Below are positions 7,189-16,911 of a DNA stretch of 43,947 nucleotides, in pieces (position 1 is the stretch's first letter; the number at the start of each line of letters is the position of its first letter). The stretch spans positions 1 to 43,947 of the forward strand of contig JAJPJB010000101.1 in assembly GCA_021324465.1 (NCBI GenBank). Reading direction: 5' to 3'. Under the pieces are notes generated by a model. It searched no databases. It was not told the origin of the DNA and saw nothing but the letters and a program-made list of their open reading frames with translations. Source of the stretch: Hyphomicrobiaceae bacterium (GTDB lineage: Bacteria; Pseudomonadota; Alphaproteobacteria; Rhizobiales; Xanthobacteraceae). The translations under genes and the position numbers were made by a program.

Positions 7189-9438
7189 TTAAGCCGCCGC
7201 CTCTGCGCCATGCCGGCTCCCGTCGGCAATCGGTATCGGGTCCGGCTTGATGATGAGCGCTGCGCCGAACAGCAGCCAGAACGTTCTTTGATACAACATG
7301 TCCGCGGGAAGCGACATTGCGCCAAAGATGACGAGGCACAATACAATCAGTTGCCCCGCGAGATCGGTCTGCCGTCGACGCAATTCCACGATGAGCGCGT
7401 AAATTGCCGGCACGGCAAAGGTGAGGAGTCCCACTATGCCGAGCTCGGCCAGGAGCCAGATGGAGGTCGAATGAATCAGCAGCGGCTGGTCGCTGTATAC
7501 AAAGATCAGCTGGTGCCTGAAGGCGCCCAGGCCGGCACCCAGCATCGGATGCTGCATGAAGAGGTGCAGGCCGCCCAGGATCGACGTCATCCGAATCTGG
7601 GTGTCGAGCGGGTTTACGACAATGCCGGGTATTCCGGCCGATGCGCGGTCGCCGACCAGCGACGTGCCGGCGATGATCAGCACGGCGAGCCCGGCCGCGC
7701 CAAAAACTGCCTTGGCTATTTCCTTGGCTATTTCGCCGGGCCTGGCCGATCCAACGTAGACGGCTGCAACGCACAGCGCCGCCGCACTCAGCCAGCCGGA
7801 CCGCGACGCGGAGAAATAGAGCGCCGTCAAGAGCAGGACCAAAAGGCCGAGCCGAAGCCTCGAATCGCGAACCGCTACGAATACCGCGGCCAATGCCGTC
7901 AACAGTTGAAATGCGAAGAAGTTGTGGTTCAGCGAGAAACCCTGCAGCGCGCTCGGAGCAAGCGGCAGCGACAGCCGCAAACCGAGATTATTCAGAACAA
8001 GGAGTAGCAGCTCGAGAAGCGCGATCGCGCCGGCAGCGCCCGCAAAGGTCAGCAGCAGTATGCGCAAGGCGTCGCGTCCAAAATCCCTGGTCAGTAGCGC
8101 CCCCGAGGCTGCATAGGCCAAGAGAATGAACCATCCCCAGTACCGGTTGACGACAGCCCATTGCGTCCATCCGAATCTGGCGGCGCCGATGAACAGCGAC
8201 ATCGTCAAGACCGCCGTCGCCGCTGCAAGTGCGATGTTGAAGCGGGGAAAGCGCCATTGCGGCAGTTGCCGGTTCTGTAGACAAGACAACACAAACAGAA
8301 CGCCGCCCAGGATCGCCAGAGGATCGGCCAGGTTGACATTGAGCAGCGTGCCGGATCCGATCGGCACATAAATCTGAAAGAAGACAAGCGTTGCGACCGC
8401 GAGCGGCACGACCCATACCAGCAGCCGCGCGTAGTCGACAGGCGTCAACGTTCCGCCGCTCGTTTCCAAGTTCCCGCGCATCGATCCGGGAACAGCAATG
8501 CCCGTCAAGAGCAGCATCGTCAGCAATGATCCCGTTCCGATCATGACCGCCGCCAGCAGGGCATGCTGCGGCGCCACTCCGATCGTTCCAAGCGCGACGA
8601 CGGCGCTCATCTCGCGTACGCCCCAGCCGGCCAGGCTGATCGGCACGCTGGCCGCGAACATGACGATTGCAGACGCCGCGACCAGCCCGGCGATCGGCGT
8701 TTGCGGCGACAGCGCGTGCGCAGCCGCCACGTACGCAATCATCATCGGACATTGGACGATAACCGTCAGTGCAACGAGCTGAAGAAATGCGGCGGCAAAA
8801 TTTTTCGTCAGCCATGGCGCCAGCGAGCGGGCCGCCATGCGGCCGTAACCGAACAGGGCGCCGCATGCCGCCGCCGTGAGCAGCCCGGCCATGATTTTGA
8901 TCAGCGCTCCGCCGCCGTCCTCCTGGTTGAGATACACCCGTCCAAACACGAAATAGGCGCCGCCCAAAGCGAACAGAGCGGAGACGACCGCAGCAATGAA
9001 ACGCTCGCAGGCCGTGAGCACGACGACCGAAGCGAATGGCACCGCCGTCCGCGACATCACGAAGCTGCGACCGATGAGCTGTCCGGCAATCTGGAAAAAG
9101 ACCGCGCCGACCAGGCTTCCTGCGCCTACCGCCGCCATCGCCTGCCGAAACGATACGCGGTGGCCGATCTGGCCCGCCACCACCTGGAAACGCCACGATG
9201 CGGCAAGCGCATTTGCAACAAGGCTGAGAAAGATAACGGCCAGGGCTTCCGATGAAATGCGGCCGGCATCCCTGAATACATCGGAAAGGCCCCTATTGAG
9301 CCCTACCACCACAATGGCGCCAACGAGCAGAAGAAGCGAAATCGGCCACCTTGCTGTTTGCGCCTTTTTGAGCAGCCGGCGCGGTCGGCCGTGCGTCCAT
9401 TCGGCGTGGAGCGGCGTTGTTGCGTCGGCGGTCGTCAT
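7189..9438 (-). CDS. fusion of flippase-like (LPG synthase TM) domain and O-antigen ligase domain
   Basis: This very hydrophobic protein of about 749 aa has two recognisable modules. The N-terminal half resembles the lysylphosphatidylglycerol synthase/AglD transmembrane family (PF03706), with a basic N terminus (GRPRRLLKKAQ), SWRFQVVAGQIG and the hallmark PISLAGWGVREMS. The C-terminal half is an O-antigen ligase (Wzy_C) with YFSASRSGWLSAAAL, HPMLGAGLGAFRHQ and IHSTSIWLLAELG. About 18-20 membrane segments are expected. I chose ATG 9438; the open frame reaches 9513, but the extra codons cross a 10-bp direct repeat and look intergenic. The fusion suggests that a lipid-handling membrane domain is coupled to polymerisation or ligation. 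It is probably cotranscribed with the GT4 gene. Confidence 0.85.
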   Translation of the reverse strand: MTTADATTPLHAEWTHGRPRRLLKKAQTARWPISLLLLVGAIVVVGLNRGLSDVFRDAGRISSEALAVIFLSLVANALAASWRFQVVAGQIGHRVSFRQAMAAVGAGSLVGAVFFQIAGQLIGRSFVMSRTAVPFASVVVLTACERFIAAVVSALFALGGAYFVFGRVYLNQEDGGGALIKIMAGLLTAAACGALFGYGRMAARSLAPWLTKNFAAAFLQLVALTVIVQCPMMIAYVAAAHALSPQTPIAGLVAASAIVMFAASVPISLAGWGVREMSAVVALGTIGVAPQHALLAAVMIGTGSLLTMLLLTGIAVPGSMRGNLETSGGTLTPVDYARLLVWVVPLAVATLVFFQIYVPIGSGTLLNVNLADPLAILGGVLFVLSCLQNRQLPQWRFPRFNIALAAATAVLTMSLFIGAARFGWTQWAVVNRYWGWFILLAYAASGALLTRDFGRDALRILLLTFAGAAGAIALLELLLLVLNNLGLRLSLPLAPSALQGFSLNHNFFAFQLLTALAAVFVAVRDSRLRLGLLVLLLTALYFSASRSGWLSAAALCVAAVYVGSARPGEIAKEIAKAVFGAAGLAVLIIAGTSLVGDRASAGIPGIVVNPLDTQIRMTSILGGLHLFMQHPMLGAGLGAFRHQLIFVYSDQPLLIHSTSIWLLAELGIVGLLTFAVPAIYALIVELRRRQTDLAGQLIVLCLVIFGAMSLPADMLYQRTFWLLFGAALIIKPDPIPIADGSRHGAEAAA

Positions 9439-9453
9439 TTTGGATGCGGCATG

Positions 9454-9478
9454 GTTCTTGGTTGTTCTTGGTTGTTGG
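9454..9478. repeat. 10-bp direct repeat, about 2.5 copies
   Basis: GTTCTTGGTT occurs at 9454-9463 and again at 9464-9473, followed by a partial GTTGG. It lies just upstream of the preferred start of the leftward fusion gene. It supports treating 9439-9513 as untranslated rather than as a coding extension. Confidence 0.7.
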
Positions 9479-9601
9479 CGTTCGGACCCAAATGACCGAA
9501 TCACTACACGCATGACGTGTAGCCGCTTAGCAGACGCCCCGGCGTGTTGTCCATCGTCTCTGCCGGATCAATTATTTCCAACATTTTCAAGGAAATGACA
9601 T

Positions 9602-9618
9602 CGTTCACATCGTGAACG
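9602..9618. promoter_or_regulatory. upstream operator-like palindrome (site 1)
   Basis: CGTTCAC - ATC - GTGAACG has perfect 7-bp arms with a 3-bp centre. It has the same architecture and near-identical arms as site 2, with the two centres 27 bp apart. It lies upstream of the apparent -35 box of the winged-helix gene at 9680. It is probably one of a pair of sites for a dimeric regulator (inference). Confidence 0.8.
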
Positions 9619-9624
9619 CCGGAC

Positions 9625-9652
9625 TTGACGTTCATACGATGAACGATGTACT
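9625..9652 (+). promoter_or_regulatory. candidate sigma-70 promoter for the regulator/nusG-like operon
   Basis: The -35 hexamer TTGACG (9625-9630), a 16-bp spacer and the -10-like TGTACT (9647-9652) lie upstream of the ATG at 9680. The -35 box matches the consensus at 5 of 6 positions and the -10 box at 4 of 6. Palindrome site 2 fills the spacer. The assignment is by eye only; the transcription start would be near 9659. Confidence 0.5.
9629..9645. promoter_or_regulatory. operator-like palindrome in the promoter spacer (site 2)
   Basis: CGTTCAT - ACG - ATGAACG has perfect 7-bp arms with a 3-bp centre. With site 1 it gives the consensus CGTTCAYNNNRTGAACG. It overlaps the last base of the candidate -35 box and fills the spacer to the -10 box, the classic position for repression by blocking RNA polymerase. 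The protein encoded immediately downstream (9680-10324) is the obvious candidate binder. Confidence 0.82.
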
Positions 9653-9679
9653 GCTTGGCGCGAGGGGGAGGGTTGGGTG

Positions 9680-10324
9680 ATGCCCCAGGCGGTACGGGAC
9701 GAGGAGCCGGACAACGCCCGGATCGTGCTCGGACTTCTTCAGTCCGTGGAGCGTGACGGCGCGCAGTCCCAGCGCAAGCTCGCGTCCGATCTCGGCATCG
9801 CGCTCGGCCTCGTCAATGCTTATCTCAAGCGCTGCGTCAAAAAAGGCCTGCTGAAGATCGGCCAGGCGCCGGCGCGCCGCTATGCCTATTATCTGACGCC
9901 GAACGGCTTTGCCGAAAAATCGCGCCTGACCGTCGAATATCTGACGTCGTCCTTCTCGTTCTTTCGCCGGGCCCGTGAGGATTGCGCGACCGTGCTCAAG
10001 GCTGCGCATGCGCGCGGCTGGACCAGGGTGGCGCTGGCCGGCGTCTCCGATCTCGCCGAAATCGCGACGATCTGCGCGCTCGAACAGGGCATCACCATCG
10101 TCGCGGTGGTGGATGCCGCCGCCGCACAGGAGAAATTCGTCGGCGCGCCGGTTGTCAGATCCCTTGCCGCGGTGGCGGACGGCTTTGACGCGCTCGTCGT
10201 AACCGATCTGCAGACCACGCGCGAATCGTTGCGCGCGATCATAAGCCAGATCGACGCCGAGCGCGTTTTGGTTCCCGCGCTGCTTGGAATTCGCCTCAAT
10301 CGCACCGCAGAGAGCGCAGCATGA
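9680..10324 (+). CDS. winged-helix regulator with C-terminal Rossmann-like domain
   Basis: This 214-aa protein has two parts. Residues about 10-80 form a winged helix (VLGLLQSVERDG, QRKLASDLGIALGLVNAYLKRCVKKGLLK, then the wing RRYAYYLTPNGFAEKSRL), like the MarR-type regulators associated with exopolysaccharide loci. Residues about 105-205 look like a small nucleotide-binding fold (TRVALAGVSDLAEIATICALEQGITIVAVVD, VGAPVVRSL), resembling the N-terminal domain of PglD-type acetyltransferases or CoA-binding proteins. That domain may let it sense a sugar nucleotide or cofactor (inference). ATG 9680 is preferred to the adjacent GTG 9677. It overlaps the next gene by 4 nt (ATGA), so the two are coupled. 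Two matching palindromes upstream suggest autoregulation. Confidence 0.82.
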   Translation: MPQAVRDEEPDNARIVLGLLQSVERDGAQSQRKLASDLGIALGLVNAYLKRCVKKGLLKIGQAPARRYAYYLTPNGFAEKSRLTVEYLTSSFSFFRRAREDCATVLKAAHARGWTRVALAGVSDLAEIATICALEQGITIVAVVDAAAAQEKFVGAPVVRSLAAVADGFDALVVTDLQTTRESLRAIISQIDAERVLVPALLGIRLNRTAESAA

Positions 10325-10836
10325 CCATCGATCTTAATCCGCGCTGGTATGTGGCGCATACCCAGCCGCACGCCGAGGCCAAGGCGGTCGCGCATCTCGC
10401 GCGCCAGGGTTTTGCGACCTATTTCCCGCGCTATCTGAAACGGCGCCGGCATGCGCGCCGCGTGGAGACCGTGGCTGCGCCGCTGTTCCCGCGCTATCTG
10501 TTCGTCGCCGTCGATCTTTCCGCGCAGCGCTGGCGCTCGATCTATTCCACCGTCGGGGTGAGCCGCCTGGTCTGCAACGGCGACGAGCCGAGCCCGGTGC
10601 CCGAGGGCGTCGTCGCGGCGCTCAGGAGCCGCGAGGACGGCAACGGATTCATCAAGCTGCAGGCGCGACCGGCATTTCGTCCGGGCGAAAGGATTCGCGT
10701 GCTCGACGGCGCCTTTGCCTCATGCCTCGGCCTGTTCGAAGGCATGGCGGAGCGCGAGCGGATCGCGATCCTGCTCGATCTTCTCGGCCGCAAGGTGCGG
10801 GTCGTGCTCGACGCCGATCTGGTCGCCGCGGCCTGA
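10321..10836 (+). CDS. NusG/RfaH-family transcription antitermination protein
   Basis: This 171-aa NusG paralogue would bind RNA polymerase and suppress pausing or termination over long operons. The NGN domain is clear: PRWYVAHTQPHAEAKAVAHL, FATYFPRYLKRRRHARR, APLFPRYLFVAVDL, then STVGVSRLVCNGDEPSPVPEGVV. The C-terminal KOW domain follows (FRPGERIRVLDGAFASCLGLFEGM, RIAILLDLLGRKVRVVLDADLV). The short length and lack of secE/rplK neighbours show that it is a specialised paralogue, not housekeeping NusG. It sits directly before a polysaccharide operon of more than 9 kb whose leader carries an ops-like sequence (10927-10938), which supports an RfaH-like role. It is coupled to the upstream regulator gene by ATGA overlap. 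Confidence 0.93.
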   Translation: MTIDLNPRWYVAHTQPHAEAKAVAHLARQGFATYFPRYLKRRRHARRVETVAAPLFPRYLFVAVDLSAQRWRSIYSTVGVSRLVCNGDEPSPVPEGVVAALRSREDGNGFIKLQARPAFRPGERIRVLDGAFASCLGLFEGMAERERIAILLDLLGRKVRVVLDADLVAAA

Positions 10837-10902
10837 AGGCGGAAAATCGCGCTTGCAGCGCGTCGGGTGCGCCGGAGCGCGCGCCGGTGTGCGTTCGTGC
10901 TG

Positions 10903-13169
<2,267 letters not shown>

Positions 13170-13171
13170 GC

Positions 13172-14068
13172 GTGCTCTCGCGCCTTGGCTTGGGAACGGC
13201 CCAGTTCGGCCTCGACTATGGCATATCCAATCGCGCCGGCCGGCCGGCCGAGGGTGAAGTCGCCGCCATTCTGGTGCGCGCCGTCCAGGCGGGCATCGGC
13301 TATCTGGACACTGCACCGGCTTATGGTGACGGGGAGAGCCTGATTGGCCGCCATCTGCCATCGCGACACGGGCTACGCATCGTTACCAAGCTGTCGCCGG
13401 TCGCCGATGCGACAGTCGAGGCAAAGCACGGCGCGGCCACGCTGGACACGCTGGCGCGTTCGCTTGAGTATCTGCGGGTGGATCGCGTGCACGGCGTTCT
13501 CGTCCATCACGTCGCCGATCTCGCCAAATCCGGCGCGGAGCATATCGTCGATGCGCTCATGCAGGCGCGTGAACGCGGCTGGACCGATCGAATCGGTGTC
13601 TCAATCTACGACGCCGAGCAACTGGCCCTCGCCGAGAGTCGATTTCAGCCGCAGCTCGTGCAATTGCCGCTCAATGCGCTCGATCGGCGCGCGATTCAGT
13701 CTGGCTTGCTCGCGCGTCTCAAGGCGCAAGGCGTGGAGGTCCATGCTCGCTCAGTCTTCCTGCAGGGCGCGCTGCTGATGAATCCTGACGAACTGCCGCG
13801 GTTCTTCGCGCCCGTGCGCGAGCACATCGCGCGCCTGCAGCAACGCTGGAGCGAGACGGGGCTGAGCACGCTCGCGGGCTGCCTCGCATTCGCGCTGCAA
13901 TGCCCGCAGATCGATGCCGTCATTGTCGGGGTCAATCGTCTCGCCGAACTCGACGATATCATCGCGGCGGCCGATCGGAGCAGCGGTATGTGCCCTGACG
14001 TGCCGGCTGCTGCGTCGATCGATCCGATCTATCTCGATGCTTCGCGCTGGCCGGCATTTGCGCGCTAA
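13172..14068 (+). CDS. aldo/keto reductase family protein
   Basis: A 298-aa NADPH-dependent TIM-barrel oxidoreductase. The catalytic tetrad is visible: Asp46 and Tyr51 (LDTAPAYGDGES), Lys73 (VTKLSP) and His112 or 113 (VLVHHVADL). The start is GTG 13172, 2 nt after pseC, and the stop overlaps the pseGH start (TAATG), so it is embedded in the operon. Aldo/keto reductases recur in nonulosonate clusters of alphaproteobacteria, but the canonical PseBCHGI pathway has no step for one. It may reduce or epimerise a keto intermediate, giving a stereoisomer or deoxy variant (inference). It is not a known Pse enzyme. Confidence 0.9.
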   Translation: MLSRLGLGTAQFGLDYGISNRAGRPAEGEVAAILVRAVQAGIGYLDTAPAYGDGESLIGRHLPSRHGLRIVTKLSPVADATVEAKHGAATLDTLARSLEYLRVDRVHGVLVHHVADLAKSGAEHIVDALMQARERGWTDRIGVSIYDAEQLALAESRFQPQLVQLPLNALDRRAIQSGLLARLKAQGVEVHARSVFLQGALLMNPDELPRFFAPVREHIARLQQRWSETGLSTLAGCLAFALQCPQIDAVIVGVNRLAELDDIIAAADRSSGMCPDVPAAASIDPIYLDASRWPAFAR

Positions 14069-15549
14069 TGTCCTCTGCTCGTGCGCTTTTCCGCTGCGAT
14101 GCCTCCCCCTCGATCGGAGGCGGACATGTCAGCCGTTGCCTTGCTCTTGCGGAAGCGCTGCACGAAGTTGGCTGGGACGTCGGCTTTGTGGTCACGGAGG
14201 AGACGATTGCAACCGCGCCTGCATTGGCAGCGGGCGGCTTCGCTGTTCGTGTGCTCGCCAAGGGCGAGCGCGAACTAGAAGTCTTGCGTGCGCAGGGCAC
14301 GCCGCAGGCCGACCTTCTGGTGATCGACCATTACGACCGTGACCGTCAGTTCGAGAGCCGATGTCGGCCTTTCGCCAGCAAGATTCTCGCTATTGATGAC
14401 GCGACCGGTCGCGACCACGATTGTGACATTCTCGTCGATGCGGGCGCTGCCGATGTCGCAATCTATGCGGGTCATGTGCCATCGCATGCAGCGGTACTGG
14501 TTGGACCGGCCTATGCGCTCATGCGACAGGCCTTCATCCGGCACCGCGAGGCGGCTCTAGCGCGGCGGGACGGCCGGCCTGTTCAATCAATTCTGGTGTG
14601 TTGCGGGGCCACCGATCCCGCAAACTGCACCCAGATCGTGCTTCAGGCGCTTGCCAGTCTTGCGGATCATATTGCGATCACAACCGTCCTGTCGTCGCGT
14701 GCACCTCATCTTGACGCCGTCCGCCGCTCGTTGCGCGGACGAATGCGACTGTTGCTTGATGTGGACGCCGACCAAATGGCGGATCTGATGACCGAGGCCG
14801 ACCTGGCCATCGGTGCGCCGGGTGTAACGGCATTCGAGCGTGCAGTGCTCGGCCTGCCTTCGATTCTCATTACCTCTGCGGACAATCAGCGCGGGATTGC
14901 CCGCATGATGAATGATGCAAAGGCGATCATTGATGCGGGCAACTTCGACAGCAGTTTAGTCAGGCGCCTGCAAGGCTTGCTAAAGAGCGCGCTCGAAGGC
15001 GGTGAGCGCCGTAAGCGCATGGCCACCGGCGCCAGTGCCCTAATCGACGGCCGCGGTGCCCTCCGCGTCATGCTGGCTTTGCACAGCGAAAAAAACGTGT
15101 CGGGAGCTCTAATCAGGTTGCGTCTTGCCACCACGGACGATGAAGCTTGGCTCCTATGGCTGCAGAGCCAGCCGGAGACGCGGCGATACTTCCACAATCC
15201 AGCCATTCCAACGACCGCGGAGCATCATGCCTGGATGGAACGAACGCTATCGAACGTCAATATTATGCTGCTGATCGTAGAGGCTGATCGGGAGCCGGCT
15301 GGCGTGGTTCGCTTGGACAGGCTGGCAAATACGCACAGTGCACGATCGTTCGAAATTTCAGTTGCAATCGATCCCGCCCACCACGGCCGTGGCATCGGGT
15401 CAGCGGGGCTGCGTCTGGTCCGCAAGCTGATCCCGAATGCGATCTTCGACGCTACAGTGCACGTGCAAAATGCTGCCTCGAAGGCATTGTTTCGAGCGGC
15501 CGGATTTACCGAATTATCGCCCGAACTCCATCGGAGCATCCCGGCATGA
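14068..15549 (+). CDS. pseG: PseG nucleotidase fused to PseH-like GNAT acetyltransferase
   Basis: This 493-aa bifunctional protein has two domains. Residues 1 to about 335 are PseG, the GT-B-like hydrolase that removes UDP from UDP-2,4-diacetamido-trideoxy-altrose: RCDASPSIGGGHVSRCLALAEAL carries the catalytic His, and LVCCGATDPANCTQI and GAPGVTAFERAVLGLPSI form the nucleotide site. From about residue 348 a GNAT domain begins (RLRLATTDDEAWLL), with the acetyl-CoA loop region HHGRGIGSAGLRLV and NAASKALFRAAGF, matching PseH, the N4-acetyltransferase. PseH normally acts before PseG, so the fusion joins consecutive steps and could channel the intermediate. The start ATG overlaps the upstream stop. 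Confidence 0.92.
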   Translation: MSSARALFRCDASPSIGGGHVSRCLALAEALHEVGWDVGFVVTEETIATAPALAAGGFAVRVLAKGERELEVLRAQGTPQADLLVIDHYDRDRQFESRCRPFASKILAIDDATGRDHDCDILVDAGAADVAIYAGHVPSHAAVLVGPAYALMRQAFIRHREAALARRDGRPVQSILVCCGATDPANCTQIVLQALASLADHIAITTVLSSRAPHLDAVRRSLRGRMRLLLDVDADQMADLMTEADLAIGAPGVTAFERAVLGLPSILITSADNQRGIARMMNDAKAIIDAGNFDSSLVRRLQGLLKSALEGGERRKRMATGASALIDGRGALRVMLALHSEKNVSGALIRLRLATTDDEAWLLWLQSQPETRRYFHNPAIPTTAEHHAWMERTLSNVNIMLLIVEADREPAGVVRLDRLANTHSARSFEISVAIDPAHHGRGIGSAGLRLVRKLIPNAIFDATVHVQNAASKALFRAAGFTELSPELHRSIPA

Positions 15550-16244
15550 CTTCAATGCGCGAGCATTACGCGATCTGCACGGTCAAGCCGTGGAATATTG
15601 CTGCATATAAGCGCCGCTCGCCCGATCTTCCCGGCGAATGGTATCTCATCGAGAAGCCCGATCAGCTCACTCTCCTCGCTATACAGAAGATTACGCCACG
15701 CTACGTGTTCTTTCCCCACTGGTCGTGGCGTGTGGCGCCTGAGATCACAGAGCGTTTTGAGTGTGTGTGTTTCCATATGTCCGACGTGCCCTATGGTCGC
15801 GGCGGCTCGCCCTTGCAGAATCTCATCGCGCGCGGCCACAAGTCGACTATGCTGACGGCGTTGCGCATGGTCGACGAGATCGATGCCGGGCCGGTCTATC
15901 TGAAACGGCCATTGTCGCTGGAAGGACGCGCCGTCGAGATTTACGAGCGAGCAGCGGATCTGGTTTATGACATGATGCAAGAGATCATCACGAATGAGAT
16001 GACGCCGGTGCCGCAGAAAGGAGAAGTTACGATCTTCCCCCGCCGCAAGCCGGAACAAAGCTCTATTCCGCAGACCGGATCAGCCGAGGCGCTTTATGAT
16101 TTCATCCGCATGCTCGATGCGCCGACTTATCCAAGGGCGTTTATCGATTGGGGTCAATGGCGCCTTGAATTCGATCAAGCACGAATGTTGGGCGACGGTG
16201 TCGAGGCCCACGTGACGATCCGCAAGATGAATGGTCGTGGCTGA
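15546..16244 (+). CDS. formyltransferase family protein (sugar N-formyltransferase-like)
   Basis: This 232-aa protein is related to the catalytic domain of methionyl-tRNA and sugar N-formyltransferases, which use N10-formyl-tetrahydrofolate. The conserved segment is FHMSDVPYGRGGSPLQNLIARG followed by TALRMVDEIDAGPVYL. The active-site His (His77) and Asp (Asp113) are present. The Asn that normally sits two residues before the His is Cys75 here, which may be a subfamily trait. The C-terminal part (about 150-232) is not the usual tRNA-binding domain. Its place between pseG and pseI, overlapping both neighbours' ends, points to formylation of an amino group on the nonulosonate or its precursor rather than of initiator tRNA. 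Confidence 0.8.
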   Translation: MTSMREHYAICTVKPWNIAAYKRRSPDLPGEWYLIEKPDQLTLLAIQKITPRYVFFPHWSWRVAPEITERFECVCFHMSDVPYGRGGSPLQNLIARGHKSTMLTALRMVDEIDAGPVYLKRPLSLEGRAVEIYERAADLVYDMMQEIITNEMTPVPQKGEVTIFPRRKPEQSSIPQTGSAEALYDFIRMLDAPTYPRAFIDWGQWRLEFDQARMLGDGVEAHVTIRKMNGRG

Positions 16245-16911
16245 CACCGTTCTTGCCATCATCGCGCACCCGGACGACGAGGTTCTCGGCGCGGGCGGCA
16301 CTCTGGCGCGTCATGCGGCGAGCGGAGACCAAGTACAGCTCTTGTTTCTGGCCGATGGGACGGGTTCGCGCGGAAAAGATCAGCGCGCGGTCGCACAACG
16401 CACTAAGGCCGCGCGGAGTGCAGCTTCGGCGCTGGGGGCCTGTGAGCCGACCTTTCTTCAGTTTCCGGACAACCGGCTCGACCGGATCGACTTGCTCGAC
16501 ATAATCAAGGCGATCGAACCCATAGTCGAAAAGGTTGCGCCTGATACGCTGTACACGCATCACGCCGGGGACCTGAACATCGACCACGTGATTTGTCATC
16601 GCGCGGTACTCACAGTCTGTCGACCAATGTTCCGTTCGAGCGTGCGTCGAATCTACGGTATGGAAATTCCCTCCAGCACAGAATGGGGTTCTCCCGACGC
16701 CGCAAATGCATTCGTCCCGACGCGGTTTGTCGACATAACGGCAACAGCCGGAGCGAAGCGGCAGGCGCTTGAGGCCTATGCCGAGGAGATGCGGCCGTTT
16801 CCGCATCCGCGCTCGTTCGAGGCGATCGAGGCATTAGCGGCGTGGCGTGGTGCAAGTGCCGGGCTCAAGGCCGCCGAGGCGTTCACAGTGATCCGCGACA
16901 TCGAATGTTGA
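16231..16911 (+). CDS. PIG-L/LmbE family deacetylase
   Basis: This 226-aa zinc-dependent amidohydrolase belongs to the family that removes N-acetyl groups from GlcNAc-PI, mycothiol precursors and similar amino sugars. The motif AHPDDEVLGAGG (His13, Asp15, Asp16) and the second metal/catalytic segment THHAGDLNIDHVICHRA are intact. It overlaps the formyltransferase by 14 nt and the pseI start by several nt, so all three are translated together. Next to a formyltransferase, the simple idea is that one acetamido group is removed and the freed amine is formylated or otherwise acylated. That pairing is inference; the substrate is not known from sequence. Confidence 0.9.
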   Translation: MVVADTVLAIIAHPDDEVLGAGGTLARHAASGDQVQLLFLADGTGSRGKDQRAVAQRTKAARSAASALGACEPTFLQFPDNRLDRIDLLDIIKAIEPIVEKVAPDTLYTHHAGDLNIDHVICHRAVLTVCRPMFRSSVRRIYGMEIPSSTEWGSPDAANAFVPTRFVDITATAGAKRQALEAYAEEMRPFPHPRSFEAIEALAAWRGASAGLKAAEAFTVIRDIEC

